DNA of 64,000 bases from Rufibacter sp. LB8 (lineage in GTDB: Bacteria > Bacteroidota > Bacteroidia > Cytophagales > Hymenobacteraceae): assembly GCF_014876185.1 (NCBI RefSeq), contig NZ_JADALJ010000001.1:2089501-2153500 (forward strand). Reading direction: 5' to 3'. Positions within the stretch are counted from its first letter, which is position 1; every line of letters begins with the position of its first letter. The notes beneath the pieces were generated by a model that saw only the letters and a program-made list of their open reading frames with translations, had not been told where the DNA came from and did not search any database. This document shows, in pieces, positions 60,076 to 64,000 of this stretch. Both the position numbers and the translations under genes were made by a program.

Positions 60076-60139
60076 AACACAGGTTCCCTGTTTTGGGGCT
60101 CATTTCCAGAAATGAGCACCAAAACAGGGAACCTGTGTT
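60076..60139. repeat. PAL palindrome extended to 64 bp
   Basis: AACACAGGTTCCCTGTTTTG left arm and complement ending CCTGTGTT; outer bases CACAGGTTCCC are specific to this copy. Sits between convergent genes with no other terminator. Confidence 0.9.
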
Positions 60140-60154
60140 TGCTATGGCGCGGGC

Positions 60155-62725
60155 TTACAACTGTATCTCGCGGCCCGTACTCACGGTGCTGACCCGTTTG
60201 GTGTCTTTGTTTTTGATGTGGATGGAAATCTGGTATTTGGCTTTGGGCAGGGCCGTCCGGAGGAACTGCACCTTGAACCCAGAGTTGTCCACGTTTAATT
60301 TAGCGGGGTTGTTTGCGGTAACGTCTGGGCGGTTGATGGGCATGGTCTCCAACAGATAAAACCGGTCACCGTCATTGAGGGCCAGGTAGATTTCATTGCC
60401 CTTGCTGGCCTGGTCTTTCAGGAAAGCCCAGCCCCCAGCCTTGATCACTTTCTCAGTTTCCTCCAGCGTCTCCAGGTACTGGGTTATGTCATTGGTGGCC
60501 TTGAGTGGGTTGGCGGCAACGGCAGGGGCGTATTCTGGAACATCCACCCGCACCACTTCATCAGACAGCTGGTATTTCCATTGTCCTTTTTTGTCTTTGA
60601 TGGCTATGCCCAGTTTGTAATACCCGCGCTCCACGTTGTTGGTGAATACATAATCTCGGTAACCGGCATCATCTAAATAGGCTTTCTTGAAGCCCGCCGT
60701 CACATCTGGCCGCAGTAGCACGCTTACCGCAGACAGATAGTTGTTCTTTTCTGACTGCAGGAACACGTACACAGAATCTCCTCTGTTGTTGTCTGTTGCG
60801 TTCAAGAAGGCGAAGCCACTCACAAAGATGAATTTATCCCGCATGTCCAGTTGGTCCACCGCAATCCTGATGGGCGAGCCGGAGCTTAAAGGCAGGTTGG
60901 CTACTTTCTTGAACTCCTGCCTTTTGCCTATGGCCACCGCCACAGAATCTAGGTGCGCCCGTTTCTTGGCAAATTGGTTTTCATACGCCGCTGAGCCAAC
61001 CGGCGCTTTGGAATTGGCTCCAGGTTCTGCCAGCAGTGCGCGTAAGGTGGGGTTCAAACGTTTTTTGCTGAACAGGTAATAATACCCGTCTACGTAATTC
61101 AGCTGCGCGTCTCCCCCTAGAATCACCATAGAAAAGGCCTGTAAGTTGGCTGGGGTTGTGATATACAGCGCCTTGGGCGAAAGGCGGCCGTTCTGCAGCT
61201 CATCTTTAAGACTGTCGGCCAGAAAAGTCATGCGTTTGGCATCTACCCTGGGCACGTACCCGGTGTTGATTTTCTTGCGGGCTTTAGCAGTGAAAAACGT
61301 GAAATGCTGGTAATCAGCGGCCTTTAGGTTAGTGGTTTGATAACCTGGGTAGAGGACCACTTCGTCAAATTGCCCCACCAGGCTCTGCCAATGGTTCATA
61401 TCTACTTCGGCCTGGTAGGCGCCATGAGCCAGGTTGCGGTAGGTGAACAAGATTCTGGTGTCTAGGAACTGCAAGGCCAGTGCGGCCACCAGCAAACCTA
61501 TTTTAACAGCGGGTTTCAAGGTACTCTTCGCCAGAATGGCAATAGAGAAGATAAAAATGAGGTAATAGATAATCCAGAAAAAACGGGAACTGGCCCGTAA
61601 GATATCGCCTATCTTGAGAATTGTCTGGGGAAGCGGAACCGTGAACAGCACCTTGTCACCATAACTCACCACATGCGTAATGGAAAACAACAGGTAAAGC
61701 ACCACCAAAATGACCAGAGGGGTCAGGGCAATACCGTTCAGTTGCAGGCTGTTTTTCACCCCATCGGTTTTTGTGAGCAGCTTTTGAATCAGCAGGTACA
61801 CCAAGACGAAAAGTACCAAGGCCATCATGCCCAAGCCCAGATAAGCGTATCCCTCATACTGGTAGCCGCTCACCCAAGGCAACTGCGGCAGATAAGCAGA
61901 CAAACCAAAGCTGTTGAACAGGGCGTTAAGGTTGAGGCCGTAAAGCCCGAATGCGTTGGCAACCCCCAGGTCTTCGCCGGTGCTATGGAACATCATGCCC
62001 ACCAGAAACCAGGTCACCAGCAACGCCACTACAGACAAAACCTGGTACCCCAGGAACGTAACGGCATTGATGCTTTTCTCATACCACCATAATTTCAGGG
62101 CGATGAAGGACGTGAACCCCAGCACCATAAAGCACAGATAAGGAGTGATCAAGGCGCTCAGCCACAACAGAATCAACTGGTACTGGAGCACTTTTCTGGC
62201 GCTCATCACAGTTGAATCTGCAAAATACAGGTAAATGGAGCCTAAAAATAGCCATTGGGCTGTTAAGGAAGGGTGCATGCCCCTGTACACCAGCACCGGA
62301 TTGGCTACAATAAACAACACCGCCAGAAACGTGTAGATGGGCTTTACCCCAAACCTGTTGAAGATGAGAATAGTGAAGTAGCCCGTCAGCAAATGGCTCA
62401 GGTACATGAACAAACCAAAATACTGGAAATCCTCTGGCAAGACCGGCGAGAGCACTTTAAAGAAGAGGGCAAACAGCGGAATGGAGTCTGTGAAGCCCAC
62501 ATTGGTGCCCATAGGGGCCATGAGGTTGTTCATTTGCCCCAGCGGAAATCGCCATTCATCTACCCGGTAATTGTACCAGCCCAGGTAATGCCCGCCCCAA
62601 TCATGCTTGACCTGCAGAAGCCAGTTGATATTGGTAGGCACCAACACCTCCAGCCCGTAACAGAGATGGAAAAGCAGGGTGATGGCTAGAAAAGAAAAGA
62701 TAAAAAGCAGTCTGTTCTGGTTCAT
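60155..62725 (-). CDS. DUF6311 polytopic membrane protein
   Basis: 856 residues from the ATG at 62725 (MNQNRLLFIFSFLAITLLFHLCYG); the longer frame translates a PAL repeat. The first loop has the family motif HDWGGHYLGWYNYRVDEWRFPLGQMNNLMAPMGTNVGFTDSIPL (about 40-83). About 12 membrane helices extend to about residue 455. Two large soluble modules follow (about 460-856), the second with two similar beta-sandwich-like units. The fold resembles GT-C glycosyltransferases; the substrate is unknown. Convergent with the GT2 gene. Confidence 0.85.
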   Translation of the reverse strand: MNQNRLLFIFSFLAITLLFHLCYGLEVLVPTNINWLLQVKHDWGGHYLGWYNYRVDEWRFPLGQMNNLMAPMGTNVGFTDSIPLFALFFKVLSPVLPEDFQYFGLFMYLSHLLTGYFTILIFNRFGVKPIYTFLAVLFIVANPVLVYRGMHPSLTAQWLFLGSIYLYFADSTVMSARKVLQYQLILLWLSALITPYLCFMVLGFTSFIALKLWWYEKSINAVTFLGYQVLSVVALLVTWFLVGMMFHSTGEDLGVANAFGLYGLNLNALFNSFGLSAYLPQLPWVSGYQYEGYAYLGLGMMALVLFVLVYLLIQKLLTKTDGVKNSLQLNGIALTPLVILVVLYLLFSITHVVSYGDKVLFTVPLPQTILKIGDILRASSRFFWIIYYLIFIFSIAILAKSTLKPAVKIGLLVAALALQFLDTRILFTYRNLAHGAYQAEVDMNHWQSLVGQFDEVVLYPGYQTTNLKAADYQHFTFFTAKARKKINTGYVPRVDAKRMTFLADSLKDELQNGRLSPKALYITTPANLQAFSMVILGGDAQLNYVDGYYYLFSKKRLNPTLRALLAEPGANSKAPVGSAAYENQFAKKRAHLDSVAVAIGKRQEFKKVANLPLSSGSPIRIAVDQLDMRDKFIFVSGFAFLNATDNNRGDSVYVFLQSEKNNYLSAVSVLLRPDVTAGFKKAYLDDAGYRDYVFTNNVERGYYKLGIAIKDKKGQWKYQLSDEVVRVDVPEYAPAVAANPLKATNDITQYLETLEETEKVIKAGGWAFLKDQASKGNEIYLALNDGDRFYLLETMPINRPDVTANNPAKLNVDNSGFKVQFLRTALPKAKYQISIHIKNKDTKRVSTVSTGREIQL

Positions 62726-62815
62726 TCTTGAATAAAAGCTAAAAGATGCAAAGGGCGTAAAGTAGTATGGCAGAATTGGGCTGCTAATATGCAAATATGT
62801 TTGAAGGTTGCTCTC

Positions 62816-62853
62816 CGTTTTGGGGCTCAATTCTGGAAATGAGCCCCAAAACA
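62816..62853. repeat. PAL palindrome, GGGGCTC variant
   Basis: CCGTTTTGGGGCTCAATT left arm, GAGCCCCAAAACAG right arm. The remaining 62854-63109 stretch shows only AT-rich sequence without a recognisable gene. Confidence 0.88.
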
Positions 62854-63109
62854 GAAAACTCCTGACTTCTGGCAATCATCATGTTGTGATCATAACAAAG
62901 CAAGAAGGGCAGGCTTCTCAGAATTCCTTTTAAGGACAACCAAGGACAAAAACTTGCCAGGCAAGACAAGAACAGCAAATTTATTACTTTGGAGAAGTTC
63001 TGTACAATACGCCTGTGGCTGGCCTGACAAAGAAAAAAATATTCCTTTGGTTTTTGTCAACTCCTAAAGAGCCTTTTGCCCCTCTGCATTATTTACTGCT
63101 TCTTCCTTC

Positions 63110-63622
63110 TCAATCCTGAAACCAACTGGCGTAGAGCACATAATTGTCGGCGGTTTGGGCCATGCCGGCAATCTGTTCCGGGCTCAGGGCTTTCACTTTT
63201 TTGGCAGGCACACCCGCGTAGATATAGCCGCTCTCGCAAATGGTATTCTCCAGCACCACGGCTCCGGCGGCCACAATGCAATGCTGTTGTACCACGGCCT
63301 TGTCCATGACAATGGCGCCCATGCCTATGAGCACGTTGTCTTCCACGGTACAGCCGTGCACCAGCGCGTTGTGGCCAATGCTCACGTTGCTGCCAATGGC
63401 GGTGGGCGCTTTCTGGTAGGTGCAATGAATCACGGCCCCGTCCTGAATGTTCGTCTTGTCTCCTACCCTTATGCTGTGCACGTCTCCCCGCACCACGGCG
63501 TTAAACCAGACGGTGCACTGATTTCCTAAAACTACATCCCCCACAATGGTGGCATTGGGCGCGATAAAACAATCCTGACCAATAACGGGGTGCACTCCTT
63601 TGACCGGAAGAATAACAGGCAT
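63110..63622 (-). CDS. Gamma-carbonic anhydrase family protein
   Basis: 170 residues. Left-handed beta-helix hexapeptide repeats run from IGQDCFIAPNATIVGDVVLG to VLENTICESGYIYAG, followed by a C-terminal helix. The three zinc-type histidines appear in VIHCTY (about 65) and SIGHNALVHGC (about 82-88). Homologues include CamH/YrdA/PaaY; carbonic anhydrase activity is not guaranteed. Monocistronic, preceded by an AATTCCTAATTC-type repeat and a PAL copy. Confidence 0.9.
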   Translation of the reverse strand: MPVILPVKGVHPVIGQDCFIAPNATIVGDVVLGNQCTVWFNAVVRGDVHSIRVGDKTNIQDGAVIHCTYQKAPTAIGSNVSIGHNALVHGCTVEDNVLIGMGAIVMDKAVVQQHCIVAAGAVVLENTICESGYIYAGVPAKKVKALSPEQIAGMAQTADNYVLYASWFQD

Positions 63623-63630
63623 AGATTTTT

Positions 63631-63660
63631 AATTAGGAATTGGGAATTACGAATTAGGAA
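63631..63660. repeat. AATTCCTAATTC-type short repeat
   Basis: TTAGGAATTGGGAATTACG, 8 bp upstream of the carbonic-anhydrase-like gene; inverted relative of 33911-33939. Confidence 0.5.
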
Positions 63661-63705
63661 TGGCAAGATAACAAGCGCGGCGGAGAAGCATGGCAGGAAA
63701 TATTT

Positions 63706-63744
63706 CCGTTTTCGGGCTCATTTCTGGAAACGGAGCCAAAAACG
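63706..63744. repeat. PAL palindrome
   Basis: CCGTTTTCGGGCTCATTT left arm, GGAGCCAAAAACG right arm. Confidence 0.85.
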
Positions 63745-63775
63745 CCTCAAAACCCATTGAATACAATATCCTTCT

Positions 63776-63806
63776 ACTTGCTACCTGATACCTACTACTT
63801 GCTACC
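63776..63806. repeat. CTTGCTACCTGATACC short repeat
   Basis: Tandem-like CTACTTGCTACCTGATACC, 2 bp from the stop of the last gene; relative of 9871-9898. Confidence 0.45.
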
Positions 63807-63808
63807 AA

Positions 63809-64000
63809 CTAAGAAAGCATCTTCTTCCAGGTGCCTTTGCGCAAGTTGTATTTGAGCGTGCTGGGAAGGGCTTTCCACCAGTAGCTGTTCATCTCCACCG
63901 CAAAGCTGGGTTGCATGTAGCAGTTGATGGTGCAGCCTTCGCAGGCGGGCAGCCGACCTTCCAGGGCAATCAGTTCCTTTACTTCCTTGGATTTGTAGAG
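63809..64000 (-). CDS. Probable radical SAM protein, C-terminal end (runs off the window)
   Basis: The last 63 residues are visible before the stop at 63809-63811. The cysteine cluster GRLPACEGCTINCYMQPSF is followed by NSYWWKALPSTLKYNLRKGTWKKML. This resembles, from memory, the C-terminal auxiliary cysteine region of a Bacteroidota radical SAM family. The SAM-binding CxxxCxxC lies outside the window, so the assignment is tentative. Confidence 0.55.
   Translation of the reverse strand, partial: LYKSKEVKELIALEGRLPACEGCTINCYMQPSFAVEMNSYWWKALPSTLKYNLRKGTWKKMLS

Overview
The window is one stretch of a Bacteroidota chromosome, close to 50% GC. Three things point to the family Hymenobacteraceae (Rufibacter/Nibribacter-like), which is inference without a database search: Bacteroidota-type -7 promoter boxes (TAnnTTTG) instead of Shine-Dalgarno-led starts, families typical of this phylum (DUF2851, DUF4197, DUF6311, quinone-type pyrD, an ftsK-lolA pair), and a very large load of short intergenic palindromes. 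I found no rRNA, tRNA or CRISPR, and no prophage.

Layout. 1-7 kb: start of a pectate-lyase-like secreted protein with LacI-type operators, an erythromycin-esterase-family protein, a DUF4197 lipoprotein, cinA, and an acyltransferase E2. 7-18.7 kb: mostly minus strand, with valS, a ferredoxin divergent from a LuxC-like acyl-CoA reductase, a nucleoside phosphorylase, trhO, a NeuD-like acyltransferase, a membrane protein coupled to a DUF2851 gene, and pyrF. 19.5-25.4 kb: lolA and ftsK, pyrD (GTG start), and two overlapping small membrane-protein genes. 25.8-37 kb: a DUF72 gene, a class A PBP, a WD40-divIVA-folB operon, a phosphopantetheinyl transferase, a redoxin, an O-methyltransferase and a LysM lytic transglycosylase. 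37-45.5 kb: a HigB/HigA-like pair, an MFS exporter, a cyanophycinase-like peptidase, small envelope genes and dnaE. 45.5-48.5 kb is the most accessory part: an AT-rich orphan gene, two convergent REP-associated tyrosine transposases (RAYTs) wrapped in hairpin arrays, a promoter followed by a rod-like non-coding region (candidate 6S-like RNA), then trxA. 48.5-64 kb: envelope and membrane genes, dsbD, a CNNM/CBS transporter, an orphan Pycsar-effector-like (PycTM/DUF5706) protein, a GT2 transferase, a DUF6311 protein, a gamma-carbonic anhydrase homologue and the end of a probable radical SAM gene.

The dominant unexplained signal is repeat architecture. A palindrome of about 38 bp, labelled PAL here, occurs about 39 times, always between genes and often within 2-10 bp of a stop codon. 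Its arms come in at least three versions that keep base pairing (TTTTCGGGCTC/GAGCCCGAAAA, TTTTGGGGCTC/GAGCCCCAAAA, TTTTTGGCTTC/GAAGCCAAAAA). About ten further palindromic families are interleaved with it: REP arrays beside the RAYTs and a RAYT-free deletion copy at 23.1 kb, two copies of a composite island, and MITE-like elements with nested inverted repeats, one of which carries a four-run G-quadruplex motif. The genes themselves are mostly housekeeping. The RAYT/REP system, the PAL network and the candidate 6S-like RNA are the most promising parts for new biology.
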